From WTFV01 sp965203525 (lineage in GTDB: Bacteria; Acidobacteriota; Vicinamibacteria; Vicinamibacterales; UBA8438): a stretch of 64,000 nucleotides of DNA. A model generated the notes under the pieces. That model was not told the origin of the DNA. It did not search any database and worked only from the letters and a program-made list of their open reading frames with translations. The stretch is taken from the NCBI GenBank assembly GCA_965203525.1, contig OZ241898.1, positions 558,001-622,000 on the forward strand, in the 5' to 3' direction. The translations under genes were made by a program, and so were the position numbers. Below, one piece after another: positions 48,629 to 57,849 of this stretch (position 1 is its first letter; the number at the start of each line of letters is the position of its first letter).

Positions 48629-49740
48629 CGCTCGCCCCCGATTTCCTCGTAGATGCGGCGGACCTGCCGCACGGACTTGTCCCACGAGAAGCGGCCGGCC
48701 CTGGCCAGGCCCTTGCGGCGCAGATCCGCGCGGAGGGCGTCGTCCTCGAGCGCCCGCGTGATGCCGTCGGCTATCGAGTCGGCTTCCCGCGGGTCGATCA
48801 GCACCGCGGCGTCACCGAGGACCTCCGGCAGCGACGAGACGTTGGAGGCGACGACGGGGGTGCCGCTGGCGAGCGCCTCGAGCGGCGACAGGCCGAACCC
48901 TTCGTACAGCGACGGAAAGACGAACACGTCCGCCAGCCGGTAGAGCGCCGCGAGCGTCTCGGTGGTCTGGTAGCCGAGGAAGCGCACGTGCTTGCGCAGG
49001 TTGTGCCGATGCACGGCGCGCCGCAGGATGGCGTAGCGCGAGACCTCGCTGCCGGTCAGAAGCAGGCCGAGGTCGTCGAACCCGCGCCGCCGAACCGCCA
49101 CGAAGGCGTCGATCAGGCGCTCGAGGTTCTTGTGCGGCTTCACGTTCCCGGCGTACATGATGAACCGCGCGGGCAGTTGGTAGCGTTCGCGGACCCGGAT
49201 CAGGTCCGCGTCCGCCGGCGTCCGGTGGAAGCGCTCGTCGATGGCGTTGGGGATCACCGTGATCTTCGTCTCCGGGACGTCGAAGAAGCGGACGATGTCC
49301 TGCTTGGAAGCGTGCGACACGGTGAGCACCCGGCGCGCGCGGCGGGTGGCGGACCAGAGCTGCGCGCGGGCGTAGACGTAGGCCAGCCGGTTCGGCAGGT
49401 ACTGGGGGAACCGCAGGTGGATGCAGTCGTGGATGGTGACGAGGGCGCGGCACGGGGTCAGCGGGGGCAGCACGTAGTGCGGGGCGTGGAACAGGGTCGC
49501 CCCGTTGCGGCCCAGGCTGAGAGGCACCAGGAGCTGTTCGCGGAGCGAGTAGTTCGGCGCGTTCTGGGTGACGGCGCGGAAGTTCTCGCCGAGCGCCGCT
49601 ACGAATCCCGCGTCGCCGCGCCGGCACAGCAGGACGTAGTCGGTCTCGCGGTCGATCCGCGCGAGCTGGCGCACGAGGTTGCGGACGTACGTGCCGATGC
49701 CGAAGTCGTGCAGCTTGCGTACGTCTATCGCCACCCGCAC
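48625..49740 (-). CDS. Glycosyltransferase family 4
   Basis: The 371-residue GT-B enzyme has RVAIDVRKLHDFGIGTYVRNL at its start, YAGNVKPHKNLERL and EGFGLSPLEALASGTPVV. GTG at 49740 gives the usual MRVAID start. A TTG at 49749 would add three residues. TATAGT lies at 49749-49754 on the minus strand, eight bases upstream, so an internal near-leaderless promoter is possible here. Confidence 0.87.
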   Translation of the reverse strand: MRVAIDVRKLHDFGIGTYVRNLVRQLARIDRETDYVLLCRRGDAGFVAALGENFRAVTQNAPNYSLREQLLVPLSLGRNGATLFHAPHYVLPPLTPCRALVTIHDCIHLRFPQYLPNRLAYVYARAQLWSATRRARRVLTVSHASKQDIVRFFDVPETKITVIPNAIDERFHRTPADADLIRVRERYQLPARFIMYAGNVKPHKNLERLIDAFVAVRRRGFDDLGLLLTGSEVSRYAILRRAVHRHNLRKHVRFLGYQTTETLAALYRLADVFVFPSLYEGFGLSPLEALASGTPVVASNVSSLPEVLGDAAVLIDPREADSIADGITRALEDDALRADLRRKGLARAGRFSWDKSVRQVRRIYEEIGGER

Positions 49741-49749
49741 GGTTGCCAA

Positions 49750-50586
49750 CTATAACGAAGGCGGCGGGCAGGAGCGGCGGCGGTCCCGCACGCGCAGGTA
49801 CAGGCGCAGGACGCCGGCCCACCGCGGGTGGTGCTTGACGTAGAAGGCGATCCGGCTGCGCCGGCAGGCGGCGCGGGCGGCGGCCGGAGCGGCCGCGCCG
49901 GAGCGGCCGCGCGCGTGGACGATCTCGGCGGCGGGCGTGAACAGGATGCGGTGGCCGGCGGCGCGCAACGCCGCGCAGAAGTCCACGTCCTCGTAGTACA
50001 GGAAGTACCGCTCGTCCAGCCAACCGGCCGCCGCGCCGGCGTCGCGGCGCACGAGCAGGCACGCGCCGCTGACCCAGTCGGGATGGTGCGGCGTCGTGAC
50101 GCGCCGCTCGAACCAGCGGGCGATCGGACCGCCGCCGCGGGCGATGCCGCGGGCGACGAGCTTCTGGCGCGCCTCGTTCCACGGAGACGCCATGCGGCCG
50201 AACGACAGCTCCGCCCGGCCGTCGGGGCCGACGAGGCGCGGGCCGGCCGCGGCCGCCGCCGGATCGCCGGCAAGCGCCTCGGCCAGGCGGTCGATGCTCC
50301 CCGGCGGGACGATGGTGTCGCTGTTGAGCAGCAGGACCAGATCGCTCTCGGAGGCCCGGATCCCGGCGTTGGTCGCCGCCGCGAAGCCCGCGTTCCGCCC
50401 CATCTCGACGACGCGCACCGCGGGCCACGCGGCGCGGACCGCCGCGACGCTGCCGTCCGAGGAGCCGTTGTCGACGACGACGACGGCGTGCGTCAGGCCG
50501 GGCGGCGCGTCGTGCAGGGAACGCAGGCAGGCGTCGAGGTCCCGCCGCGTGTTGAAGCTGACGATCACGATGGCGAGGCGGGTCAT
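49750..50586 (-). CDS. Glycosyltransferase family 2 (rhamnosyltransferase-like)
   Basis: The 278-residue GT-A enzyme begins IVIVSFNTRRDLDACL and has VVVDNGSSDGS, LLLNSDT as DxD-like site, and FLYYEDVDFC. A basic C-terminus follows. It acts at the cytoplasmic face in polysaccharide assembly. Donor sugar is not assignable. ATG at 50586 overlaps the preceding stop. Confidence 0.88.
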   Translation of the reverse strand: MTRLAIVIVSFNTRRDLDACLRSLHDAPPGLTHAVVVVDNGSSDGSVAAVRAAWPAVRVVEMGRNAGFAAATNAGIRASESDLVLLLNSDTIVPPGSIDRLAEALAGDPAAAAAGPRLVGPDGRAELSFGRMASPWNEARQKLVARGIARGGGPIARWFERRVTTPHHPDWVSGACLLVRRDAGAAAGWLDERYFLYYEDVDFCAALRAAGHRILFTPAAEIVHARGRSGAAAPAAARAACRRSRIAFYVKHHPRWAGVLRLYLRVRDRRRSCPPPSL

Positions 50587-51728
50587 GGCCGCGCCGCGCC
50601 GGCGTCCCGCAGGATGGCGAAGGTCTCCGCCGCGGCGCGGGTCCATGTATAGCGGGCGAGCAGCGGGCCCGCCTGCGCGAGCAGCGCCTCGCGGGCGTCG
50701 CGGCGCGTGATCACCTCCACGAGCGCCGCCGCCACCGCCGCGGGATCGTCGAGCGGAACGAGACGAACGGCCCGCCCGTAGATCTCGCGTGCGGCCGGTA
50801 TGTCGCCGGCGACGACCGGCGTGCCGGACGCGAGCGCCTCGAGCGGCGGCAGGCCGAACCCTTCGTACTCCGAGAGCCAGGCGAAGACGGCCGCCCGGCG
50901 GTACAGCGCGGCGAGCGCGCCGTCGTCGACGTACGGCAGGAACGTGACGCGCGCGGCGACGCCGAGCGCCTCGGCGAGGCCCCGCAGGTCCTGGGGCGGC
51001 CGCGTGCGGTCGGGGCCCACGACGGCCAGCTCGGCCCCGGGCACCGCCCGCGCCACCCGCGCGAACGCGGCGACGAGCAGCGGGAGGCGCCGCCGCGCGA
51101 ACAGGGCGCCGGCGTACAGGATCAGCGGCGCGCCGGGGCGGGCCGCAACGGCGGTCTCCCGCCGCGGCTCCGCGCCGCCGGGGGCCGCGCCGGCGGGCGC
51201 CGCGACGCCGTTGCGGACGACGCGCACGCGGTCCGGCGGCGCGTGCAGGTGCCGGAGGATCTCCCGGCGCGAGAACTCCGACACGGCGACGACGGCGCGG
51301 GCCGCCGCCGCCGCCCGGGCCGCCAGCCAGCGGCGGCGCGGTCCTTCGCGCCATCCGAACCATTCGGGGTGCGCGGCGAAGGAGACGTCGTGCAGGGTGA
51401 CGACCGACGGCACGTCGAGGGCGAGCGGCACGGAGTAGCCGGGCCCGAAGAAGACGTCGAGCCGGTCTCCCGCCGCCCGCTCCGCCAGCGTCCTCTGTTC
51501 CCACCAGAAGCCGCCGCCGCCCGGCAGGACGGCGGCGGTCAGGCGCGCCCCGGCCCGCGTCCGGGCGTCGGAGCGCGGCTCGCACGGAACGGGACGCGGG
51601 GCGTAGACGATCAGCTCGTGTCCGGCGCAGGCCGGCGTCGCGGTCCACTCGGCGCACAGGCTGGCGAGATAGCGGCCGACGCCGGTGCGCCGGCCGAGCA
51701 GCTCCCGGCCGTCGATGCCGATTCTCAT
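50583..51728 (-). CDS. Glycosyltransferase family 4
   Basis: The 381-residue GT-B enzyme starts RIGIDGRELLGRRTGVGRYL. It has LYAGALFARRRLPLL and the donor motif EYEGFGLPPLEALASGTPVV. It is translationally coupled on both sides by ATGA overlaps. Part of the exopolysaccharide operon. Confidence 0.87.
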   Translation of the reverse strand: MRIGIDGRELLGRRTGVGRYLASLCAEWTATPACAGHELIVYAPRPVPCEPRSDARTRAGARLTAAVLPGGGGFWWEQRTLAERAAGDRLDVFFGPGYSVPLALDVPSVVTLHDVSFAAHPEWFGWREGPRRRWLAARAAAAARAVVAVSEFSRREILRHLHAPPDRVRVVRNGVAAPAGAAPGGAEPRRETAVAARPGAPLILYAGALFARRRLPLLVAAFARVARAVPGAELAVVGPDRTRPPQDLRGLAEALGVAARVTFLPYVDDGALAALYRRAAVFAWLSEYEGFGLPPLEALASGTPVVAGDIPAAREIYGRAVRLVPLDDPAAVAAALVEVITRRDAREALLAQAGPLLARYTWTRAAAETFAILRDAGAARP

Positions 51729-52891
51729 GCCGCGGTTCCCGCCCGCCGCGCCCGGGCCGCGATCGCCTTGCGGTACGCCTCGCGCAACGTCCGGGCCGAG
51801 GCGCGCCAGGTGAACGTCCGGGCCCGCCGGAGGCCGCGCGCGACGCACCGGCCGGCCAGCTCGTCGTCGGAGAGCACCCGTTCGAGGGCGTCCGCGAGCG
51901 CGCCGGCGTCGGTGGGGTCGACCTGCAGCGCCGCATCGCCGACCACTTCCGGCAGCGCGCCCCGATTGGACGCCACGACCGGCACGCCGACGGTCATCGC
52001 TTCGAGAGCGGGGAGCCCGAAGCCTTCGTCGAGCGAGGGCAGCACGAGCGCCCGCGCGCCGGCGTACAGCGCGTGCAGGGCCGGCCGATCGAGGTACCCG
52101 GTGCGCCGCACCCGGCCCGCGAACGGCGGGTACGCGAGGCGCCGCCGCCAGTTTTCCGAACCCCGCGCCCCGGACCCGTCCGCCCCGGCCAGGATCAGGT
52201 CCGGGGCGCCGGGGCGGCGCTCGACCAGCCGCGCGTAGGCGTCGAGGAGACCGGCGACGTTCTTGCGCGGCTCCAGGCTCCCGACGAAGAGCAGGTGGCC
52301 GGAAGCCGGCGGTCCGTCCCGCGCCGGCCAGTCCGGCGCCCCGTTCGGGCAGACCGAGATCGCTTCCGGCGGGACCTGCAGGCGGCGCTCGACCTCGGCG
52401 GCGGTGTGCCGTGACGGGACGACGACGTGCGCCGCCCGCGCGGCGTGGCGCCGGACGAGCGCCGCGTAGTCGCGGCGGACCTCGCCGGCCGTGCGGTCCG
52501 GGTGGGCGAGGAAGTCGAGATCGTGAATGGTGACCACCTGCGCCGCCGCGCGCGACGGCAGCAGCAGGGGATGGGGCGAATGCACCACGTCGAAGCGCCG
52601 GCCGGTCAGCGCTTCGACCGGCGGCCACCCGGCCCGGTGCCAGGCCAGGTTGAGCAGCCGGACCGGTATGCGGCGATCGATCGTGCGCACGGCCGCGGGC
52701 AGCGGCCGGCCGGCGTCCCGCAGGCGGTCCTTCCAGGAGGCGCTGAACACCGTGACGTCGACGGCGTCGCGGTGCGGCGCCGGCCCCTCCTCCTCCTCCG
52801 GCTCGGCGAGCGCGGCGGCCAGGTGGTGCGCGAAGGCGCCGACTCCTGTCGGGCGGCGCAACGCCGGCCGATAGTCAATCAGGACGCGCAT
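51725..52891 (-). CDS. Glycosyltransferase family 4, first gene of the minus-strand operon
   Basis: The 388-residue GT-B enzyme starts RVLIDYRPALRRPTGVGAF and has FVGSLEPRKNVAGLL and DEGFGLPALEAMTVGVPVV. The ATG at 52891 is the first in the run of seven minus-strand genes ending at 45039. TACGAT (minus, near 52906-52911) is a possible -10. The divergent gene is UDP-glucose dehydrogenase. Confidence 0.87.
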   Translation of the reverse strand: MRVLIDYRPALRRPTGVGAFAHHLAAALAEPEEEEGPAPHRDAVDVTVFSASWKDRLRDAGRPLPAAVRTIDRRIPVRLLNLAWHRAGWPPVEALTGRRFDVVHSPHPLLLPSRAAAQVVTIHDLDFLAHPDRTAGEVRRDYAALVRRHAARAAHVVVPSRHTAAEVERRLQVPPEAISVCPNGAPDWPARDGPPASGHLLFVGSLEPRKNVAGLLDAYARLVERRPGAPDLILAGADGSGARGSENWRRRLAYPPFAGRVRRTGYLDRPALHALYAGARALVLPSLDEGFGLPALEAMTVGVPVVASNRGALPEVVGDAALQVDPTDAGALADALERVLSDDELAGRCVARGLRRARTFTWRASARTLREAYRKAIAARARRAGTAA

Positions 52892-52981
52892 TCCGCATGG
52901 CGATCGTACCATACGGGGGACGGACCGGCGGGCTGCCGCGGGCGCCCGACGAAACCCGGCAAGTCCTTTTCCATCAATGGT

Positions 52982-53010
52982 TTGACACGTCACATGGGGC
53001 GTGCTAGCGT
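52982..53010 (+). promoter_or_regulatory. Sigma-70-type promoter of the UDP-glucose dehydrogenase gene
   Basis: A consensus TTGACA (52982-52987) is followed after exactly 17 bases by TAGCGT (53005-53010). The ATG lies 39 bases further on. This is the best promoter match in the window. Confidence 0.6.
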
Positions 53011-53049
53011 CACGGGTTCGCGGGTCGGACGCGCACGGAGTTCCTGCAG

Positions 53050-54345
53050 ATGAAGCTGGCGGTCGTCGGCACCGGCTACGTGGGACTGGTCGTCGGCGCA
53101 TGTTTCGCCGAAAACGGCAACGACGTCGTCTGCGTCGACACCGACGCCGCGAAGATCGAGTCCTTGCAGCAGGGACGGCTGCCGATCTACGAGCCCGGCC
53201 TGGGCGAGCTGGTCGCGCGCAACGGGGCGGAGAAGCGGCTGCGGTTCTCGACGGAGCTGGCGCCGGCGGCCGGGCGCGCCCAGGTCGTCTTCATCGCGGT
53301 CGGGACGCCGCCCGGAGAGGACGGTTCGGCCGACCTGACGCACGTGCTGGCGGTTGCCCGCGATCTCGCGCGAGCCCTGACCGGGTACACGGTGGTCGTC
53401 ACCAAGAGCACCGTCCCGGTCGGCACCGCGGCGCGGCTGCGGGAGGTGGTCGGCCGCGGGACCGGCCATCCGTTCAGCGTGGTGAGCAATCCCGAGTTCC
53501 TCAAGCAAGGGGCGGCGATCGACGACTTCATGCGCCCCGACCGCGTGGTGATCGGCGCCGAGGACCAGCGCGCGGCGGAGCTGATGCGGACGCTGTACGC
53601 GCCGTTCACCCGCACCGGCGCCCCGATTCAGCTCATGGACTGCGCCAGCGCCGAGCTGTGCAAGTACGCCTCGAACGCCATGCTGGCGACGCGCGTCTCG
53701 TTCATGAACGAGATCGCCGCGGTCTGCGAGCTGGTCGGCGCCGACGTCGACAAGGTCCGACGCGCGATGGCCGCCGACCGGCGGATCGGGCCGTCGTTCC
53801 TGTTCCCCGGCATCGGGTACGGCGGAAGCTGCTTTCCGAAGGACGTCAAGGCCCTGGTCAACTCCTCGCGGGCCGCGGGCCACCGCTGCCGGATTCTGGA
53901 AGCGGTCGAGGCGGTCAACGCCGCGCAGAAGTCGCGCCTGGTGGAGAAGATGCGCGCGCACTTCGACTCGCTGGACGGCAGGATCATCGGGGTGTGGGGG
54001 CTCTCGTTCAAGCCGCGGACCGACGACATGCGCGAGGCGCCGTCGGTGCCGACCATCGAGGCGCTGCTGGCCGCCGGCGCCGCCGTGCAGGCCTACGATC
54101 CGCAGGCGGAACGGGCGGCCCGCGCCATCTTCGGCGACCGGATCACGTACGCGCAGCACAGCTACGACGCGCTCGAAGGCGCAGACGCGCTGGCGATCGT
54201 GACCGAGTGGAGCGAGTTCCGCGAGCCGGACTTCGCGCGGATGCGGTCGCTCCTGCGGACGCCGGTGATCTTCGACGGCCGCAACGTGTTCGACGTCGAG
54301 CAGATGCGCGCCGAAGGCTTCACCTACTACTCGATCGGGAGGTGA
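53050..54345 (+). CDS. ugd: UDP-glucose 6-dehydrogenase
   Basis: Oxidises UDP-glucose to UDP-glucuronate with NAD. The 431-residue protein has VVGTGYVGLVVGACFAENG at 5-23, VGTPPGEDGSAD, KSTVPVGT and the catalytic Cys in GYGGSCFPKD (near 261). The product feeds the UDP-xylose synthase encoded at the far end of the divergent cluster. Its stop lies four bases before the ABC transporter start. Confidence 0.95.
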   Translation: MKLAVVGTGYVGLVVGACFAENGNDVVCVDTDAAKIESLQQGRLPIYEPGLGELVARNGAEKRLRFSTELAPAAGRAQVVFIAVGTPPGEDGSADLTHVLAVARDLARALTGYTVVVTKSTVPVGTAARLREVVGRGTGHPFSVVSNPEFLKQGAAIDDFMRPDRVVIGAEDQRAAELMRTLYAPFTRTGAPIQLMDCASAELCKYASNAMLATRVSFMNEIAAVCELVGADVDKVRRAMAADRRIGPSFLFPGIGYGGSCFPKDVKALVNSSRAAGHRCRILEAVEAVNAAQKSRLVEKMRAHFDSLDGRIIGVWGLSFKPRTDDMREAPSVPTIEALLAAGAAVQAYDPQAERAARAIFGDRITYAQHSYDALEGADALAIVTEWSEFREPDFARMRSLLRTPVIFDGRNVFDVEQMRAEGFTYYSIGR

Positions 54346-54349
54346 CCGA

Positions 54350-56239
54350 TTGCATCCCGTCGTGCGCCTCGCCCGGTACGCGATCCCGCACCGGTGGCGG
54401 TTCGGCTGGGCGGTGGCGGCCATGGGACTTTACGCGGCGGCCTCGGTGGCGCTGGTCGCGTTGATCGATCCGATCTTCAACGACGTGCTGCGCCCGGAGG
54501 ACGCCCGGCGCGGCCCGTCCCGGTTCTGGGGCATCGCCTCGGCGCTCCTCGGGGACGCCGCCGTCGCGGAGCTGCGGGCGGCTCTGGCGTCCGATTTCGG
54601 CGTCATCGCCGGCATGATCCTGATCCTGGGCCTGGCGAAGGGAATCGGGAACTACTTCTCGGTCTTCCTGATGGGGGACGTCGGACAGCGGCTCGTGCGC
54701 GACCTGCGCAACGCGCTGTTCCGGCACATCCTGGAACAATCCGCCGGATTCTTCGCGCGGCAGACGACCGGCGGCCTGGCGGCGCGCATGATGCACGACA
54801 TCTCGCGCATTCAGCAGGTCGTCGCGGTGACCCTCGGCGACCTGCTGCGCGAGACGATCACCGTCGCCGGCCTGGCCGTCTGGCTCTTCTTCCTGGATGC
54901 GCGGCTGGCGGTGGTGGCCCTCTGCTGCGCGCCGCTGGTGATCTATCCGCTGGTGCGGCTGGGGCAGCGGGTGCGGCGCAACACCCGCCGCGTCCAGGAA
55001 GAGCTCGGCCGGTTGTCGCACGTCACCGTCGAGGCGTTCACCGGACACCGCATCGTCAAGGCTTTCGGGGCCGAGGGGTTCGAGGCGGACCGGTTCGCCG
55101 GCTCGTCGGAGCGGGTCTACCGGATCGGGGTCAAGGTGACCAGCACCCTGTCCGTGCTGCCGCCGCTGATGGAATGGCTCGGCGCGTTCGCCGTCATCGG
55201 CGTCCTGTGGTACGGATCGCGCCGCATCGCCGGCGGCGACATGAACGCCGGCGAGTTCACCGCGTTCGTGGCCGCCCTGCTCGTGATGTACGGACCGGTG
55301 AAGAAACTGAGCCGCGTCAACGCCAACCTCCAGCAGGCGGGCGCGGCCGCCGAGCGGGTGTTCGAGATGCTCGACACGCGCAGCGAGGTGCCGGAACGTC
55401 CGGCCGCGCGCCCGCTGGCCCCGCTCCGCTCGACGATCAGCTTCCGGGACGTCGGCTTTTCCTACGACGCCGCGGACGGTCCGGTCCTGCGCGGCGTGTC
55501 GTTCGACGTCGAGGCCGGCCAGATCGCCGCCATCGTCGGCCTCAGCGGGGCGGGGAAGTCGACCCTCGTGAACCTTCTGCCCCGGTTCTACGACGTCACC
55601 TCCGGGGCGATCCGGATCGACGGCGTGGACGTCCGCGACGTCACCCTCGCCTCGCTGCGCGCGAGCATCGGCATCGTCACCCAGGAGACGGTCCTCTTCG
55701 ACGGCACCGTCGCGCACAACATCGCGTACGCGACGCCCCGGGCGGACCGCGCCATGGTCGAAGCGGCGGCGCGGGCGGCGCACGCCCACGAATTCATCGC
55801 GGCGCTGCCGGCCGGCTACGACACGCGGATCGGGGAACGCGGCCAGCGGCTGTCGGGCGGCCAGCGGCAGCGCATCGCGATCGCCCGCGCGCTGCTGAAG
55901 AACTCGCCCATCCTCGTCCTCGACGAGGCGACCTCCTCGCTCGACGCCGAATCCGAGCTGCTGGTGCAGGACGCGCTGTCCCGGTTGATGCTGAACCGCA
56001 CGTCGTTCGTGATCGCGCACCGTCTGTCGACGGTCCGGCGGGCCGACGCGATCATCGTGCTCGAAGACGGGCGCGTGCGCGAGATCGGCCGGCACGAGGA
56101 ACTGCTGGCCGACCCGGACAGCCACTACGCGCGGCTCTACGCGATGCAGTTCTTCGACCGGACGCTGGCCCCGGCCGGCGCGGCCGGGGAGTGGCCGGCG
56201 CCGGCCGGCGTGGCGGTCGCATCCGGCGGAGAGCGGTAG
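54350..56239 (+). CDS. MsbA-like ABC transporter (fused membrane and ATPase domains)
   Basis: The 629-residue half-transporter has six helices (about 25-320). The ATPase has Walker A GLSGAGKST near 397-405, signature LSGGQRQR near 502 and Walker B ILVLDEATS near 520. MsbA-type exporters flip lipid A or lipid-linked glycans. Beside ugd and glycosyltransferases it may export a glycolipid. The TTG start at 54350 is preceded by gggaggtga at ideal spacing. Confidence 0.88.
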   Translation: MHPVVRLARYAIPHRWRFGWAVAAMGLYAAASVALVALIDPIFNDVLRPEDARRGPSRFWGIASALLGDAAVAELRAALASDFGVIAGMILILGLAKGIGNYFSVFLMGDVGQRLVRDLRNALFRHILEQSAGFFARQTTGGLAARMMHDISRIQQVVAVTLGDLLRETITVAGLAVWLFFLDARLAVVALCCAPLVIYPLVRLGQRVRRNTRRVQEELGRLSHVTVEAFTGHRIVKAFGAEGFEADRFAGSSERVYRIGVKVTSTLSVLPPLMEWLGAFAVIGVLWYGSRRIAGGDMNAGEFTAFVAALLVMYGPVKKLSRVNANLQQAGAAAERVFEMLDTRSEVPERPAARPLAPLRSTISFRDVGFSYDAADGPVLRGVSFDVEAGQIAAIVGLSGAGKSTLVNLLPRFYDVTSGAIRIDGVDVRDVTLASLRASIGIVTQETVLFDGTVAHNIAYATPRADRAMVEAAARAAHAHEFIAALPAGYDTRIGERGQRLSGGQRQRIAIARALLKNSPILVLDEATSSLDAESELLVQDALSRLMLNRTSFVIAHRLSTVRRADAIIVLEDGRVREIGRHEELLADPDSHYARLYAMQFFDRTLAPAGAAGEWPAPAGVAVASGGER

Positions 56240-56265
56240 CGTTCGGACGGGGCGGGGAGCGGCGC

Positions 56266-57153
56266 GTGATCAAGTCGATGACCGGGTTCGCGTCCCTCAC
56301 GCGGGAGGACGAGGCGCTGACCGTGAGCGTCACCGCGCGCAGCGTGAACCATCGCTACCTCGACCTGCAGGTCCATCTGCCCCCGGGCCTGCTGCGGATC
56401 GAGCCCCGCCTGCGCGAGCAGGCGCAGCGGCGTCTTGCCCGCGGCCGGGTGGAGGTCCGGGTCGCCGCCCGGCGCCGCGCCCGCCCGCCGGTCGAAGTGG
56501 AGGTGAACGAGGAACTCGTCGCCGCCCTGGTGGAGGTCGCGGCGCGGCCCGACGTGGCGCGCGCCACCGGCGGCCGCTGGACGGTCGGCGAGCTGCTGGG
56601 GTTTCCGCAGGTCGTCACGGTGGCGGAGCGGACGACCGCGCCGGAGGCCGACCCGGACGTCGAGCAGGCGGTGGCGGATGCCGTCGATGCGGCGCTGGGC
56701 GAGCTGGATCGCATGCGCGCGAGCGAGGGCGGCCACCTGCGGGCCGATCTGGAGGGGCGTCTGGCCGCGTTCGGCCGGCTCGTCGAGCGCCTCGAGCGCT
56801 GCGCCGCCGCGGGGGCGGAGACGCTCGGGCAGCGGCTCGCCGCGAGGCTCGCCGAGCTCGGGCCGGAGACGCGCGCCGACCGCAACGCGCTGGCGCAGGA
56901 GATCGTGCGCTTCGTGGCCCGTTCCGACGTCCACGAGGAGGTCGCCCGGCTGCGGGCGCACGTCTCCCACTGGACCTCGCTGGCGGACGGGCCCGAGCCG
57001 TGCGGGCGCAAGCTCGACTTCCTGCTGCAGGAGATGAACCGCGAGGTCAACACCATCGGGTCCAAGGCGGACGGGCCGGAGGCGCCCGCGCTCGTGGTGG
57101 CGGCCAAGGCGGAGCTGGAGAAGCTGCGTGAGCAGGCGCAGAACGTGGAGTGA
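56266..57153 (+). CDS. YicC-family endoribonuclease
   Basis: The 295-residue protein begins IKSMTGFASL. It has SVNHRYLDL near the start and the C-terminal GRKLDFLLQEMNREVNTIGSK that defines the family. YicC proteins are RNases active in stress-related mRNA decay. GTG at 56266 follows ggggagc. It precedes gmk, a conserved order. Confidence 0.92.
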   Translation: MIKSMTGFASLTREDEALTVSVTARSVNHRYLDLQVHLPPGLLRIEPRLREQAQRRLARGRVEVRVAARRRARPPVEVEVNEELVAALVEVAARPDVARATGGRWTVGELLGFPQVVTVAERTTAPEADPDVEQAVADAVDAALGELDRMRASEGGHLRADLEGRLAAFGRLVERLERCAAAGAETLGQRLAARLAELGPETRADRNALAQEIVRFVARSDVHEEVARLRAHVSHWTSLADGPEPCGRKLDFLLQEMNREVNTIGSKADGPEAPALVVAAKAELEKLREQAQNVE

Positions 57154-57198
57154 GCGGTCCCCAACGGCGCCGCCGCGCCCGCCCCGGCCGGAGCGCGG

Positions 57199-57849
57199 AT
57201 GACCCGCCGCGGGCTCCTGATCATCCTGTCGGCGCCATCGGGGACCGGCAAGACGACGCTTGTCGGCCGGCTCGCCGAGCGCGTCCCGGATCTGGTGCGG
57301 TCGCGGTCCTACACGTCCCGCGCGGCGCGGCCGGGCGAGGTGGACGGCGTCGACTATCATTTCGTCGCTCCGGCCCGTTTCCGTGACATGATCGCGGCGG
57401 GCGTCTTCCTGGAGTGGGCCGACGTGTTCGGCCGGCTCTACGGGACGAGCGCGGCCGACGCGGAGCGTCACCGGGCGGCGGGGCGCGACGTCGTCCTCGT
57501 CATCGACGTGCAGGGGGCCCGGCAGGTGCGGCGGCAGGCGCGCGACGCGGTGTCCGTCTTCGTGCTGCCGCCGTCGTTTCGGGTTCTGGAGGAGCGGCTC
57601 CGCGGCCGGGAGCCCGGCGGCGGGGCGGCTCTGGAGCGGCGTCTCCGGACCGCGTGCCGGGAACTCGAGTCGATCGACGAATACGACTACGTGGTCGTGA
57701 ACGACGAGGTGGACGCGTGCGTGGACCGCCTGCGCCACGTCGTGCTGGCGGAACGGTCGCGGACCGGCGCCATGCGCGGCGCTGTCCGGTCGATCGCCGG
57801 CACCTTCCCCGCGGCCGAGGCGCCGGCGCGGCGGGCCGGCGCGGACTGA
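57199..57849 (+). CDS. gmk: Guanylate kinase
   Basis: Phosphorylates GMP to GDP. The 216-residue protein has LSAPSGTGKTTL at 10-21, RSYTSRAARPGEVDGVDYHF and EWADVFGRLYGT. The C-terminal tail AAEAPARRAGAD is non-conserved, and its DNA is duplicated just downstream. The usual next gene, rpoZ, is not found here. Confidence 0.93.
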   Translation: MTRRGLLIILSAPSGTGKTTLVGRLAERVPDLVRSRSYTSRAARPGEVDGVDYHFVAPARFRDMIAAGVFLEWADVFGRLYGTSAADAERHRAAGRDVVLVIDVQGARQVRRQARDAVSVFVLPPSFRVLEERLRGREPGGGAALERRLRTACRELESIDEYDYVVVNDEVDACVDRLRHVVLAERSRTGAMRGAVRSIAGTFPAAEAPARRAGAD

